Shown: positions 31,501-46,500 of the stretch, piece after piece
Layout of the letters: each line of letters opens with the position of its first letter
Position numbering within the stretch: the first letter of the stretch is position 1
DNA from: Phymorhynchus buccinoides
Lineage: Eukaryota > Mollusca > Gastropoda > Neogastropoda > Raphitomidae
Reading direction: 5' to 3'
Assembly (NCBI GenBank): GCA_017654935.2
Contig: CM065706.1
Span: 17,579,557-17,643,556, forward strand
Length of the DNA stretch: 64,000 nucleotides
Notes under the pieces: model-generated
The model's database searches: none
What the model was told of the DNA's origin: nothing
What the model saw: only the letters and a program-made list of their open reading frames with translations
Translations under genes and position numbers: made by a program

Positions 31501-34500
31501 TACCAGGCACTCCAAAGTTGTTTTATATTTCTGTGCCCCAAGTGGGTATGAAATAAAACACTTGCCTTGCCTTGCCTTGTTAGAATAGTCTATTACCATA
31601 CTACTAGTCATATAAGTTGCATAGGTCAAAGTCTAGAAAGAGAAAACAAATCCTCAAAAGAGTCCATAAAATATTGTATTTTTTAAAGGTAGCACTGAAT
31701 AAAATCAACAACTATCAACCACAAAATTAGTTTGGACAAGTTTTGTTTGTTTCTTTGTTGAAGGTTGAAATTTTCAATGAGCAGCACTCGCTGTTGTTTT
31801 TAGAACCCTGAAGCATATTGAGGGGTATATGCTAGAAAGCATTATCAAACAAGATGGCAACACCATGTAAACATAGTCCCAGTACAAGCAACACCCACAC
31901 ATACACTCCCCCTGAGCATTGTCTCCCACTGCATTCCCCCAATGATGCTGATCACGAAAATAAATGGTTATAGTGGTCTAACGCCAACAATTTTGAAACT
32001 ATGAACACTTGTTTTCAGAGCCCCCTCAGCTCTCACTCTCACTGTGCTATTGGCCCCTTCAAAATGTCACGGGCAACATCTAGGCATCCTAAGTAACAAT
32101 TCTGCCAAGTTTTGTTCAGATTGGTTCAGTGGTTAGGCACTATGAAATGGAACACATTTCGGTCACACATGCACGCACGCACGCTCACACACACACGCAC
32201 ACAAACACGCACTCACTCACGCACATGCACACGCACGCATGCACGCTACTTCTCTGAGACATTGCCCTTCTTTGTAAGTATTAAAATTACCTCCCTTATA
32301 CAACTCCCTCCCATTTAAGACCTCATTTTGGATGATTTTTGAAGTTCTTATAAGGGAGGTTCTACTGTAGTACCTTCTGGAAAATGCCCCTCCATTTAAT
32401 GGCATGCCGCATGTTGCAGGTTGCAGAGTCCGACAAATTGGCCTACAGGGGAGATAACTTTGGACCTCTCTCTGCACCGGAGCAGAGCACAGAGTGAGTT
32501 CAAATCTCCAGATTTTGTGGTATGAAATTGTAAGTAGTGATGTAATGCTTGAACATGCACAGTCTGCAGCTAACCTTGCAGAAACCCTGAAATTAGCTTC
32601 TAAGTTCTTGTTGGTGTTTTATATATGTATTAAACTTGCTTCTTGACATAGCAGCCCCATTGTGCCTATGACAATTTGAGCACCACGATTTTGGAATTCC
32701 ATTTGTCACTTTTAATGTCATGTTATTGGCATTGTGCTAGCAAACTTACCTGTTTTAAAAGCTGGTGGTTTTTGAGACTGTGTGGGGAAAAACCCACACC
32801 TGATGTTTAGAGGGCTTGATGTGGATGGCTAAACTGTAATGACAAAAGATTCAAAAACTGAAATGGGGGGGAATGCTAATTCTATTCTTGTAGATTGAAA
32901 GCTTCAGGATCTGTTACATAATTAGTGGAGCCTCTGGGACATGGGCCACCCAATAATAACAGCCCTCAACAGCCCTCATAATGAATAATGGCAGAATACA
33001 GTCAAACCTCGCCTAACCTCGAGGTTACCGCGGACACCCTGGAAATCAGGACAGTTGTATTCAGTCTCTTTTCCACCATTTTACTACTGAAAGAATCTAC
33101 TGTATAGCGACCACCCCGCAATGATGGGCAGTTTTGGCCAGTCTGTTGGGTGGTTGGAATGCTGAGGTTCCACTGTAGCTCCCAGTGTACCGCTGATATG
33201 GCTTGTGATGTGTCTGACATGATGTCATTTACTTCAACTCAAATGGTCAGCCGTGATGTGTCTGACATGATGTCATTTACTTCAACTCAAATGGTCAGCC
33301 GTGATGTGTCTGACATGATGTCATGTACTTCAACTCAAATGGTCAGCCGTGATGTGTCTGACATGATGTCATTTACTTCAACTCAAATGGTCAGCCGTGA
33401 TGTGTCTGACATGATGTCATGTACTTCAACTCAAATGGTCAGCCGTGATGTGTCTGACATGATGTCATGTACTTCAACTCAAATGGTCAGCCGTGATGTG
33501 TCTGACATGATGTCATGTACTTCAACTCAAATGGTCAGCCGTGATGTGTCTGACATGATGTCATTTACTTCAACTCAAATGGTCAGCCGTGATGTGTCTG
33601 ACATGATGTCATGTACTTCAACTCAAATGGTCAGCCGTGATGTGTCTGACATGATGTCATTTACTTCAACTCAAATGGTCAGCCGTGATGTGTCTGACAT
33701 GACATGATGTCATGTACTTCAACTCAAATGGTCAGCCGTGATGTGTCTGACATGATGTCATGTACTTCAACTCAAATGGTCAGCCATGATGTGTCTGACA
33801 TGATGTCATTTACTTCAACTCAAATGGTCAGCCGTGATGTGTCTGACATGATGTCATGTACTTCAACTCAAATGGTCAGCCGTGATGTGTCTGACATGAT
33901 GTCATGTACTTCAACTCAAATGGTCAGCCGTGATGTGTCTGACATGATGTCATGTACTTCAACTCAAATGGTCAGCCGTGATGTGTCTGACATGATGTCA
34001 TTTACTTCAACTCAAATGGTCAGCCATGATGTGTCTGACATGATGTCATTTACTTCAACTCAAATGGTCAGCCGTGATGTGTCTGACATGATGTTATGTA
34101 CTTCAACTCAAATGGTCAGCCATGATGTGTCTGACATGATGTCATTTACTTCAACTCAAATGGTCAGCCATGATGTGTCTGAAATGATGTCATTTACTTC
34201 AACTCAAATGGTCAGCCGTGATGTGTCTGACATGATGTTATGTACTTCAACTCAAATGGTCAGCCGTGATGTGTCTGACATGATGTCATTTACTTCAACT
34301 CAAATGGTCAGCCATGATGTGTCTGAAATGATGTCATTTACTTCAACTCAAATGGTCAGCCGTGATGTGTCTGACATGATGTCATGTACTTCAACTCAAA
34401 TGGTCAGCCGTGATGTGTCTGACATGATGTCATTTACTTCAACTCAAATGGTCAGCCATGATGTGTCTGACATGATGTCATTTACTTCAACTCAAATGGT

Positions 34501-37500
34501 CAGCCGTGATGTGTCTGACATGACATGATGTCATGTACTTCAACTCAAATGGTCAGCCGTGATGTGTCTGACATGATGTCATGTACTTCAACTCAAATGG
34601 TCAGCCGTGATGTGTCTGACATGATGTCATGTACTTCAACTCAAATGGTCAGCCGTGATGTGTCTGACATGATGTCATGTACTTCAACTCAAATGGTCAG
34701 CCGTGATGTGTCTGACATGATGTCATGTACTTCAACTCAAATGGTCAGCCGTGATGTGTCTGACATGATGTCATGTACTTCAACTCAAATGGTCAGCCGT
34801 GATGTGTCTGACATGATGTCATGTACTTCAACTCAAATGGTCAGCCGTGATGTGTCTGACATGATGTCATGTACTTCAACTCAAATGGTCAGCCGTGATG
34901 TGTCTGACATGATGTTATGTACTTCAACTCAAATGGTCAGCCGTGATGTGTCTGACATGATGTCATGTACTTCAACTCAAATGGTCAGCCGTGATGTGTC
35001 TGACATGATGTTATGTACTTCAACTCAAATGGTCAGCCGTGATGTGTCTGACATGATGTCATGTACTTCAACTCAAATGGTCAGCCGTGATGTGTCTGAC
35101 ATGATGTCATGTACTTCAACTCAAATGGTCAGCCATGATGTGTCTGACATGATGTCATGTACTTCAACTCAAATGGTCAGCTGTGATGTGTCTGACATGA
35201 TGTCATGTACTTCAACTCAAATGGTCAGCCATGATGTGTTTGACATGATGTTATGTACTTCAACTCAAATGGTCAGCCGTGATGTGTCTGACATGATGTC
35301 ATGTACTTCAACTCAAATCGTCAGCCGTGATGTGTCTGACATGATGTTATGTACTTCAACTCAAATGGTCAGCCGTGATGTGTCTGACATGATGTCATTT
35401 ACTTCAACTCAAATGGCCAGCCGTGATGTGTCTGACATGACATGATGTCATGTACTTCAACTGAAATGGTCAGCCGTGATGTGTCTGACATGACATGATG
35501 TCATGTACTTCAACTCAAATGGTCAGCCGTGATGTGTCTGACATGATGTCATGTACTTCAACTCAAATGGTCAGCCGTGATGTGTCTGACATGACATGAT
35601 GTCATGTACTTCAACTCAAATGGTCAGCCGTGATGTGTCTGACATGATGTCATTTAAACTGCCAGCCAGGTAACATACATCCAGGTAGGTCCGTGTTTTC
35701 ATGAAAGATGTGTACTGATCGCCACAGCCAGAACTACTGAACTGATCGTGAAGACATGGGCGCTACCCTTCAGGCTATGTACCTGATCAGTGTTTCCCAT
35801 AGGGGTGAAATGTGAGAGTCCCAGGGACTCCCTGTGCAAAATTTTAAGAGTCCTTTTCATATTTTTAAGAGTCCCCTAAGTATATGATAAAAAATGCTTT
35901 AACAAAAGCAAATACATGCTAAGCACACATGCTACATGCACAGTGAACACACAGGCAAACACATGTGCATAACCCCTGGAAATGGAATAGGCTGACTAGA
36001 GAGAGAGAGAGAGAGAGGGGGGGGGGAGACAAACAGATCGAGATATAGACAGAGAGACAGGCAGACAGACACACAAGCGTACACACACACTTGCATATGC
36101 AGTAGCTTATATTTTTGAGATGATGCCATTCACATCTCTAAAAGAACGGCTTGATGCTGCTGCTTTTTCCTCTGTCAAACTTGCAAAAACCGTTCAGATT
36201 TGGTCAACGAAGAAATCAGACCCAAAACTTGAAGCACTTCACTCTCGCGAACAAGCATTCAGATCGTTTTGGAATGACCGGACATGTGTCTGCTTTAGAA
36301 AGGAAAAACCCGGTTGTCAAACCAGGAAAACCAAAGCAAACAGACTGACCGCTGTGGCACGAAGCGAAAATCGGGTTCAGAGTTTTGATATGGAAAAGTT
36401 GGGGTGGCTTGACCTAATTCCAACGATCCTACAAGTTGCAGACGATGTTTGAGCGAGTCCGAAACTAGCAAACATATTCTTCTGCCCCTTTCCTACTCGT
36501 GGCTTCTTTTGGGGAGGCATGGCTGGTTTTAAACACGAATTGTTGTCAAAAGGCCGAGAACGATCTTGTTTAGCATTAGAAGACTAGGTCACGCTGGAAC
36601 TTTATTTGGTTTTAAAAAAGTTGGATCGGAAAAGCTTTACCGAATGTGCAATGCCGCTATTTCTTCGTTTCGGCGTTCGTTTCGCCAGATACAACTTTTT
36701 AGTTGTGATTATGGTCTGAGGCTGCGGAAGAACTAAGTTTAGCAGACGACAGAATCCGTGAAGTTGTTGACTGCTTTGACGAAAAATCAATCGGTCAGAT
36801 GACCGCCTGCCTGCTAAAACTATCGGTCAAAATCGAAGAATGAACCCTGCTGTCTCGGTCTGTTGAAAAAAGTGTGCGTCCCATGGGACGCCCAGAGCTG
36901 AAATCAAAGAGTCCCTCTATGATTTTTGTGCTTCAGGGACGCACATATGTGCGTTATGGGAAACACTGCTGATTCTTTCCCAGGCGCCTCTACCTAAATT
37001 TCATCTTCTTTTTTTTTGCTGTTTTTTTTTTAAAATTGAGGAGCAACTTCCTTTTCTCTCATTCACATTCCCATATTTTGTCCTTACCCCCTCTTGCCCA
37101 TGTCATGCCTTAGCTTTGTACTTGGCTTCAAGAAGAGCGTGCCAGATCCCTTTTAAATAGCAGTGTCCATCCAGCTTCAGAGGGGGGGGGGGGGGGGGCA
37201 TTGTCCCCTCATTCCCCAGCAGGGATGCTGCCCCTCATTCCCCAACAGGGATGCTGCCCCTCATTCCCCAGCAGGGATGCTGCCCCTCATTCCCCAACAG
37301 GGATGCTGCTCCTCATTCCCCAGCAGGGATGCTGCTCCTCATTCCCCAGCAGGGATGCTGCCCCTCATTCCCCAGCAGGGATGCTGCCCCTCATTCCCCA
37401 ACAGGGATGCTGCTCCTCATTCCCCAGCAGGGATGCTGCCCCTCATTCCCCAGCAGGGATGCTGCCCCTCATTCCCCAGCAGGGATGCTGCCCCTCATTC

Positions 37501-40500
37501 CCCAGCAGGGATGCTGCCCCTCATTCCCCAGCAGGGATGCTGCCCCTCATTCCCCAGCAGGGATGCTGCCCCTCATTCCCCAGCAGGGATGCTGCCCCTC
37601 ATTCCCCAGCAGGGATGCTGCCCCTCATTCCCCAGCAGGGATGCTGCCCCTCATTCCCCAGCAGGGATGCTGCCCCTCATTCCCCAACAGGGATGCTGCT
37701 CCTCATTCCCCAACAGGGATGCTGCTCCTCATTCCCCAACAGGGATGCTGCTCCTCATTCCCCAACAGGGATGCTGCCCCTCATTCCCCAGCAGGGATGC
37801 TGCCCCTCATTCCCCAGCAGGGATGCTGCCCCTCATTCCCCAGCAGGGATGCTGCCCCTCATTCCCCAGCAGGGATGCTGCCCCTCATTCCCCAGCAGGG
37901 ATGCTGCCCCTCATTCCCCAGCAGGGATGCTGCCCCTCATTCCCCAGCAGGGATGCTGCCCCTCATTCCCCAGCAGGGATGCTGCCCCTCATTCCCCAAC
38001 AGGGATGCTGCCCCTCATTCCCCAACAGGGATGCTGCTCCTCATTCCCCAACAGGGATGCTGCTCCTCATTCCCCAACAGGGATGCTGCTCCTCATTCCC
38101 CAACAGGGATGCTGCTCCTCATTCCCCAACAGGGATGCTGCTCCTCATTCCCCAACAGGGATGCTGCTCCTCATTCCCCAACAGGGATGCTGCCCCTCAT
38201 TCCCCAACAGGGATGCTGCTCCTCATTCCCCAGCAGGGATGCTGCCCCTCATTCCCCAGCAGGGATGATGGTGGGGACTAGGCTGCCCCTTCTTCTTGTT
38301 GACTGTGCATGGACACAATTAATACGTTGATTATTTTGCCAGGGGAGGTTCAACCACATAATATGTTGGAAGAAAGGGCCTTAAAGGGGCACACTGATGG
38401 ATGAAGTTTTGCAAGAAACACGTCGAGATCACCAGGAAAACACCCGTCACAGAGATCGCAACACTCACTTCACTCTGGTTTCCTAGAAATCAAACCATCA
38501 AATCAGCGATTCCTCCTTGGCGGAGGTGCTGGAAGTCAAATTCTTTCAGTGAAACCTTTTCAGTAAAACCTTTTTTTTTTAGCCAATAGAAGCACAAGGT
38601 CTATTACTTTATCAGTTCTTGTATCTGCTTTTACACCAAACAAAACTAATTCCTTACTTAACTCCATGTTATGACAATGTTGACATTTGTCTTTGAACAA
38701 ATTCTCAAAGTCGGTCCAAAATATTTTGGGAACAACACAATCATATAACATGTGTGTGAACACTTTTCTAATGGCCGCCTGAGTTTAGACCAAATCGTTT
38801 GCACGAAATTTCCACAATTTCCTTTTTATTTTTATTTTTTAATTTTGTTTATACAGTTTACCAAAAGGAGTTTTGCTCACAACAAAGGACATAGCTCCTT
38901 TTTTTTTTTACTGCACTACAAAGAAGAAAAATCTTCAACCACAATGAGTGGCCTCCACCCACCCCATCCAAAATGGCTTCTCTCTTCAGCAACTCCGCCA
39001 AGGAGGAATCGACGTTTTAACGGTTTGATTTATAGGAAACCAGAGCAAAGTGAGTGTTCCAATCCTTGAAAAGGCTGTCTTTCTGGTGATCTTGACGAGT
39101 TTCTTGCAAAAACTCGTCCATCAGGGTCCACCTTTAAGTAGTCCAGAGAAGGAAATTTGAGAATTAAGAGAAAAGATAGATAAAGAGGATCGTAAATTGG
39201 ATTCACAAAAAAACCACCAACCCAAAACTGGACCCTGCTTTTCATGCTGTCCAGGGTTTTGTAGAAGCACCCATGTATAGAGAATTAACAAAATATTCCT
39301 CTTTGGTCCTGATGATGAACCCAAATGGCAGGGCATACAACTATTCCTCTTTGGTCCTGATGATGAACCCAAATGGCAGGGCATACAACTATTCCTCTTT
39401 GGTCCTGATGATGAACCCAAATGGCAGGGCATACAACTATTCCTCTTTGGTCCTGATGATGAACCCAAATGGCAGGGCATACAACTATTCCTCTTTGGTC
39501 CTGATGATGAACCCAAATGGCAGGGCATAAAACTATTCCAGGTAACTAAGATCATTTTTGTTATAAGGATAAGGATATCATAGAGCTTAAGATCACAATG
39601 AAAATTGTTAGAAGTGTCCCCAGTTTGCATTTACTCATCTACCCAAATGGTTAGTCATATAAACTTACTCCTATGAATTCACATTTTTTTTATGGGGGAG
39701 TACATTTATAATTATTATGGGTTGCCGACTTGTTTCTGTGTTGTCATTATAGGTTGTACGTGGCGGAGGTGAATAAAACCACGGGTCACATGACTCTGTT
39801 CCCTGCCCAGATGTTTCACCTTCACCCCGAGTTTCAAGGTCAGCACCTCCGCTTAGGAGGCAAAATCTTTGCTTTTCTTTTCTTAAACTTGTTTTTTTCT
39901 TAGGCAAAATCTTTGTGTTGGCTTGTTGGTCTGTCTGTATGCGAATGAAACAGTGCCCCTGAAGTTGTTGGTGGATCAAGTGGATTTTCAAGGACATTTG
40001 TACTGGTGTCTAATAGGTATCACCCAAAGAGCATTGTTATCTTACAGTTTGGAGTCTGATCTGGAGTAAGGCAGTCAAATGAGCTGTTTAGGTGGAGTTG
40101 TGGTCCTTAGTTCTTGACACCAGGTGGCGTTTCATTTGAAGGCACTCACTGAGTCACTCTCTTTCTCTCTCTTTCTCATTCTCCTCTCTTTCTCCTCTTT
40201 CACCTGTGCACAGTAAAAATAGATGTTGCCTTTTATTCGACCACAGGGATGTAAAATAAGCCAGTAGAGGGATCTCCTGACAAGCCACCAGAAACTTTCA
40301 TTCATAATTTTTTGGGGGGGGTTGAAAATGTAACCTTATTTTTCTTTATTAGCAAATTTACTGTACAAAGTTCTGGAAGTACAGTGGAGTCCGGGTAAAA
40401 CGAATTTTAACGGAACACAGACTCAGTTCGTTGTATCAGGATTTCGTTATACATGTACATGTACAATGTATGTTGAAAACAAAAACAGTTCAAACACTCG

Positions 40501-43500
40501 CCAATGATAACCGAAAACATAAACTTGACCAGTTTGGATCGTCTGTCTTAATCACGGGATGTACAAGGCTTGAAGAAGTTCAGCAGTGTTGTCTGACGCT
40601 GATCTGTTTTGGCACACTTTTCAACAAGTTTGTCCATTAAGTGACAACACATCACACAAATTTAGTTTGTTATAGGCTTTCACGAGCTTTTCGATCTTTA
40701 TTTTGAGCGCGAATTGTAAAGCGACCTTGAGAAACCGAATGATCTGTAGGAAGCCTAGGCCTAGCAGACGACCCAGTGTGAATCTAAATGAGTTCACGCA
40801 TGCGCAGTTCATATTTTCCAACTTCCTTCCTCTTGACAACACGTTCTAGCTTGGAGTTTGAAGGCCTAGGTTTTTGCAGCGCATCGCACAGGCTGAGTTC
40901 GTTATAGGCTATTTTTCCAAGTAAATAAAATTATCCTGGGGCGTAGAACATGAGTTCGTAAAAAGCGGATGTTCGTTATTTCAAAAGGACTTTTTGTTCG
41001 TTATACCCATGGCTTTGCAAGTGACAAATAGAAGGGCATTTGCCGGGAAATTGAAGTCAGTTCGTTAATCGCGAAATTTCGTTAAAAGCGAGTTCGTTAT
41101 AGTTGGACTCCACTGTAGATGTGGAAACCCCACGCGCAGTCCGTAAATAAGTGAAAGGAAGAAGGAAACAAATAAACGCACGTGTCCGTATTTCCCCTAA
41201 TCCGTGTATCCTCCCCTCCCTCCTCCTCGTGGTTTGATGAATATTCGTGCTGATTTGGTTGGTCATGGTAACCATTTGATAGATTTTATTGAAGCATCAT
41301 GACTTAATTTTTTAATTAATAGAAATATGGTAGCAGTTTAATTCTTTTATTAGACGACTGAATTATTCTTAGTGGTTTGATGACTATTCATGGTGATTGA
41401 GGTATGAAGGATGGTTTAAATGTTCATGATGATGTGATGAACGTTTGTGGTGATATGAATTTCATTATTCATTGTGGTTTCATGACTGCTCATGGGTGAT
41501 TTGATGTTGATTCATTGTGGTTTCATGACTGCTCATGGGTGATTTGATGTTGATTCATTGTGGTTTCATGACTGCTCATGGGTGATTTGATGTTGATTCA
41601 TTGTGGTTTCATGACTGCTCATGGGTGATTTGATGTTGATTCATTGTAGTTTCATGACTGCTCATGGGTGATTTGATGTTGATTCATTGTGGTTTCATGA
41701 CTGCTCATGGGTGATTTGATGTTGATTCATTGTGGTTTCATGACTGCTCATGGGTGATTTGATGTTGATTCATTGTAGTTTCATGACTGCTCATGGGTGA
41801 TTTGATGTTGATTCATTGTGGTTTCATGACTGCTCATGGGTGATTTGATGTTGATTCATTGTGGTTTCATGACTGCTCATGGGTGATTTGATGTTGATTC
41901 ATTGTGGTTTCATGACTGCTCATGGGTGATTTGATGTTGATTCATTGTGGTTTCATGACTGCTCATGGGTGATTTGATGTTGATTCATTGTGTTTCATGA
42001 CTGCTCATGGGTGATTTGATGTTGATTCATTGTAGTTTCATGACTGCTCATGGGTGATTTGATGTTGATTCATTGTGGTTTCATGACTGCTCATGGGTGA
42101 TTTGATGTTGATTCATTGTGGTTTCATGACTGCTGATGGGTGATTTGATGTTGATTCATTGTGGTTTCATGACTGCTCATGGGTGATTTGATGTTGATTC
42201 ATTGTGGTTTCATGACTGCTCATGGGTGATTTGATGTTGATTCATTGTGGTTTCATGACTGCTCATGGGTGATTTGATGTTGATTCATTGTGGTTTCATG
42301 ACTGCTCATGGGTGATTTGATGTTGATTCATTGTGGTTTCATGACTGCTCATGGGTGATTTGATGTTGATTCATTGTGGTTTCATGACTGCTCATGGGTG
42401 ATTTGATGTTGATTCATTGTGGTTTCATGACTGCTCATGGGTGATTTGATGTTGATTCATTGTGGTTTCATGACTGCTCATGGGTGATTTGATGTTGATT
42501 CATTGTAGTTTCATGACTGCTCATGGGTGATTTGATGTTGATTCATTGTAGTTTCATGACTGCTCATGGGTGATTTGATGTTGATTCATTGTGGTTTCAT
42601 GACTGCTCATGGGTGATTTGATGTTGATTCATTGTAGTTTCATGACTGCTCATGGGTGATTTGATGTTGATTCATTGTGTTTCATGACTGCTCATGGGTG
42701 ATTTGATGTTGATTCATTGTAGTTTCATGACTGCTCATGGGTGATTTGATGTTGATTCATTGTGGTTTCATGACTGCTCATGGGTGATTTGATGTTGATT
42801 CATTGTGGTTTCATGACTGCTCATGGGTGATTTGATGTTGATTCATTGTGGTTTCATGACTGCTCATGGGTGATTTGATGTTGATTCATTGTGGTTTCAT
42901 GACTGCTCATGGGTGATTTGATGTTGATTCATTGTGGTTTCATGACTGCTCATGGGTGATTTGATGTTGATTCATTGTAGTTTCATGACTGCTCATGGGT
43001 GATTTGATGTTGATTCATTGTAGTTTCATGACTGCTCATGGGTGATTTGATGTTGATTCATTGTGGTTTCATGACTGCTCATGGGTGATGCTCATGGGTG
43101 ATTTGATGTTGATTCATTGTGGTTTCATGACTGCTCATGGGTGATTTGATGTTGATTCATTGTGGTTTCATGACTGCTCATGGGTGATTTGATGTTGATT
43201 CATTGTGGTTTCATGACTGCTCATGGGTGATTTGATGTTGATTCATTGTGGTTTCATGACTGCTCATGGGTGATTTGATGTTGATTCATTGTAGTTTCAT
43301 GACTGCTCATGGGTGATTTGATGTTGATTCATTGTAGTTTCATGACTGCTCATGGGTGATTTGATGTTGATTCATTGTAGTTTCATGACTGCTCATGGGT
43401 GATTTGATGTTGATTCATTGTGGTTTCATGACTGCTCATGGGTGATTTGATGTTGATTCATTGTGGTTTCATGACTGCTCATGGGTGATTTGATGTTGAT

Positions 43501-46500
43501 TCATTGTAGTTTCATGACTGCTCATGGGTGATTTGATGTTGATTCATTGTGGTTTCATGACTGCTCATGGGTGATTTGATGTTGATTCATTGTAGTTTCA
43601 TGACTGCTCATGGGTGATTTGATGTTGATTCATTGTGGTTTCATGACTGCTCATGGGTGATTTGATGTTGATTCATTGTGGTTTCATGACTGCTCATGGG
43701 TGATTTGATGTTGATTCATTGTTGGTGGTTGCAGGAGAGGTGCAGAGGGAAGGCCTCGAGCTGGAGTCCATGTCATTTGGTGAAAAGGTCAGTGGTTTTG
43801 ACTGGAGCGAATGGGACAGTGTGTGGATGCCTCGTGCCTCCATACAGGGAGCTGGACGACCCCGCCCCATCCACGAGTCTCTCCCCGTGGGGATACCAGG
43901 GGGTCTTTGCAAAAAAATAGTTCCCCCACCTTCTGGAAGTTCTGTACTTGAAACTTTCCCTAATCTGCCACTCTCTGTGACTCTACCTTTTCCCTTTGCT
44001 TTCTATCATCTACCGGTACTATGTTTCTGACTTATTGGCCCATTCTCTTGCCTTATTTTCCAAAAAATACTCCAAATAATTTTTCTTCTTTGAGCTCCTC
44101 AGAAATCTGAATGTGTCGGCTGTATGCAGCGGGGAGACCAGTGAAAACTGAAAACTGGACACATACGTGCCTTACCAATTATGGCCATATGGCCTGGGAA
44201 CGCAGAAGAAGAAGAAGATTGGAGCGACAAGGGTCATCATTCCATTTCTTCATTGCCTCTGGCATCAAACTCACATACTATCCTTTTGCCAATTCTTCTT
44301 GAAAAAACTACCATGGCAACCAAGTAAACAAATGCAACTTTTTGCCTCCAGACATTTTTCAGGCAACAATTTCTGTGAAACTTACCTGGGTAAAGAAAAG
44401 ATGGCGTCTGCAATACTGTGAACCCTCTAAGACGTGCTTCAAATAAGGCCTTAACTTATCTCCCAAAACCAACAACATACGGTCACTGGATAACAGATCC
44501 TGATTTCATGCCTTTTAGTGACAGGGGTGTGAAGTCAGTGTGGTGCAGCAATGTCACATTGTGTGAAGTCAGTGTGGTGCAGCAATGTCACATTTATGCA
44601 TTGTGGGCAAGGCATCTTTGCGAACAAATTCATGCATAGAGTCTTCAGGATTGGCCATCTTGTCATCTGGATCTTATAAAATCAAACATTTCTGCCAACA
44701 TTGATGGTAGACACAGACACACACACATACACACATGCGTGCATGCATGCATGCATAATTCCTCCCCCTTACATCCCCACCTACCCCCACCCCATTTTAT
44801 TTCCAATGACTTTTCTCACGTGCCTGTGCCCTTCAGGCGGACTTACTGACGGACGCCTTTGGCAGTCGGAAGGAGAAGCGTGCGGTGCAGCAGCGACAGA
44901 GGAGCAAGGTCGCTGAGAAGGCCGTGACCTCTGCCATGGGGTCGGCACTTGACCTTGCCCTCACCACGCACCAGGCACAGCCAGGTAAGGCATCTAATCG
45001 ACTTTGTCCATCAATCAACCAATCAATCAAATCAAAATCACTTTATTATCTCTTACATGCCAGTATAACGGACACATTGGCATTCAGCATGCATAAATAT
45101 AAATTTGTTTCTAGGATGAAGCAAGTCACATGAGTAATACATATACATCAGGACATTCAGCATGTATGAGTATAATAAAGTACATATTTTAGGGTTACAC
45201 AGGTCACATGAGTAATACATAGATGCATCAGGACATTGACATTCAGCATGCATGAGTATAATAAAGTACATATTTTAGGGTTACACAGGTCACATGAATA
45301 ATGCAATAAAAAAAAAAGTATTTTATTTATACTTTTATAGTGCCTATTCGCACAGTGGGGATATGAGTGTTTTTATTTCTCCTGTGTGTTGGGTGTGTGT
45401 GTGTGTGAAGTTTGTATGTTGCAGCCTGTGTATGTAATGTGTTGCAATCTATACATGTGTGTGTGTGTGTGTGTGTGTGATTTAGCATCTATGTGTGATA
45501 TTCTCTGTGTGTGTTCAATGAGTGAGTGTGTGTTTGCCTGTCTGTGTGTGTTTGCATGCAAGTATGAGTACATGTACATGCGTGTATGTATGCATGTTTG
45601 TATGTGTGTGTGTGCGTGCTCGCGTGTCCGTTGAAGAGCGCCTTCATTATTTGTGCGTGTGTCATTGTGTGCACAGCCACAGACCCCCAGGCCTCCTCCT
45701 CCTCCTCAGCCATCCCCCCCCACAACAAAGACGCCCAGACTGCTGCCGAGGTGTACAGCCTGCACCACAGTGAGTTCACCTCTCATAATACAGGTGTACA
45801 GCCTGCACCACTGAGTTCACCTCTCATAATACAGGTGTACAGCCTGCACCACAGTGAGTTCACCTCATAATACAGGTGTACAGCCTGCACCACAGTGAGT
45901 TCACCTCTCATAATACAGGTGTACAGCCTGCACCACAGGTGTACAGCCTGCACCACAGTGAGTTCACCTCTCATAATACAGGTGTACAGCCTGCACCACT
46001 GAGTTCACCTCTCATAATACAGGTGTACAGCCTGCACCACAGTGAGTTCACCTCATAATACAGGTGTACAGCCTGCACCACAGTGAGTTCACCTCTCATA
46101 ATACAGGTGTACAGCCTGCACCACAGTGAGTTCACCTCTCATAATACAGGTGTACAGTTCACCTCATAATACAGGTGCCACAGTGAGTTCACCTCATAAT
46201 ACAGGTGTACAGCCTGCACCACACAGGTGTACAGCCTGCACCACAGTGAGTTCACCTCATAATACAGGTGTACAGCCTGCACCACAGTGAGTTCACCTCT
46301 CATAATACAGGTGACAGCCTGCACACAGTGAGTTCTCATAATACAGGTGTACAGCCTGCACCACAGTGAGTTCACCACAGTGAGTTCACCTCTCATAATA
46401 CAGGTGTACAGCCTGCACCACTCATAATACAGGTGTACAGCCTGCACCACAGTGAGTTCACCTCTCATAATACAGGTGTACAGCCTGCACCACAGTGAGT

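Noticed and set aside
33150..35445. Long open frames of 185-306 codons as a repetitive protein
   Set aside because: They are the 48-bp intronic minisatellite read through; unit length divisible by 3 explains the openness, and the region lies inside POLR1E intron 3.
37163..38330. Three overlapping 355-372 codon frames
   Set aside because: A 26-bp stop-free unit opens all three frames at once; real coding sequence would favour one.
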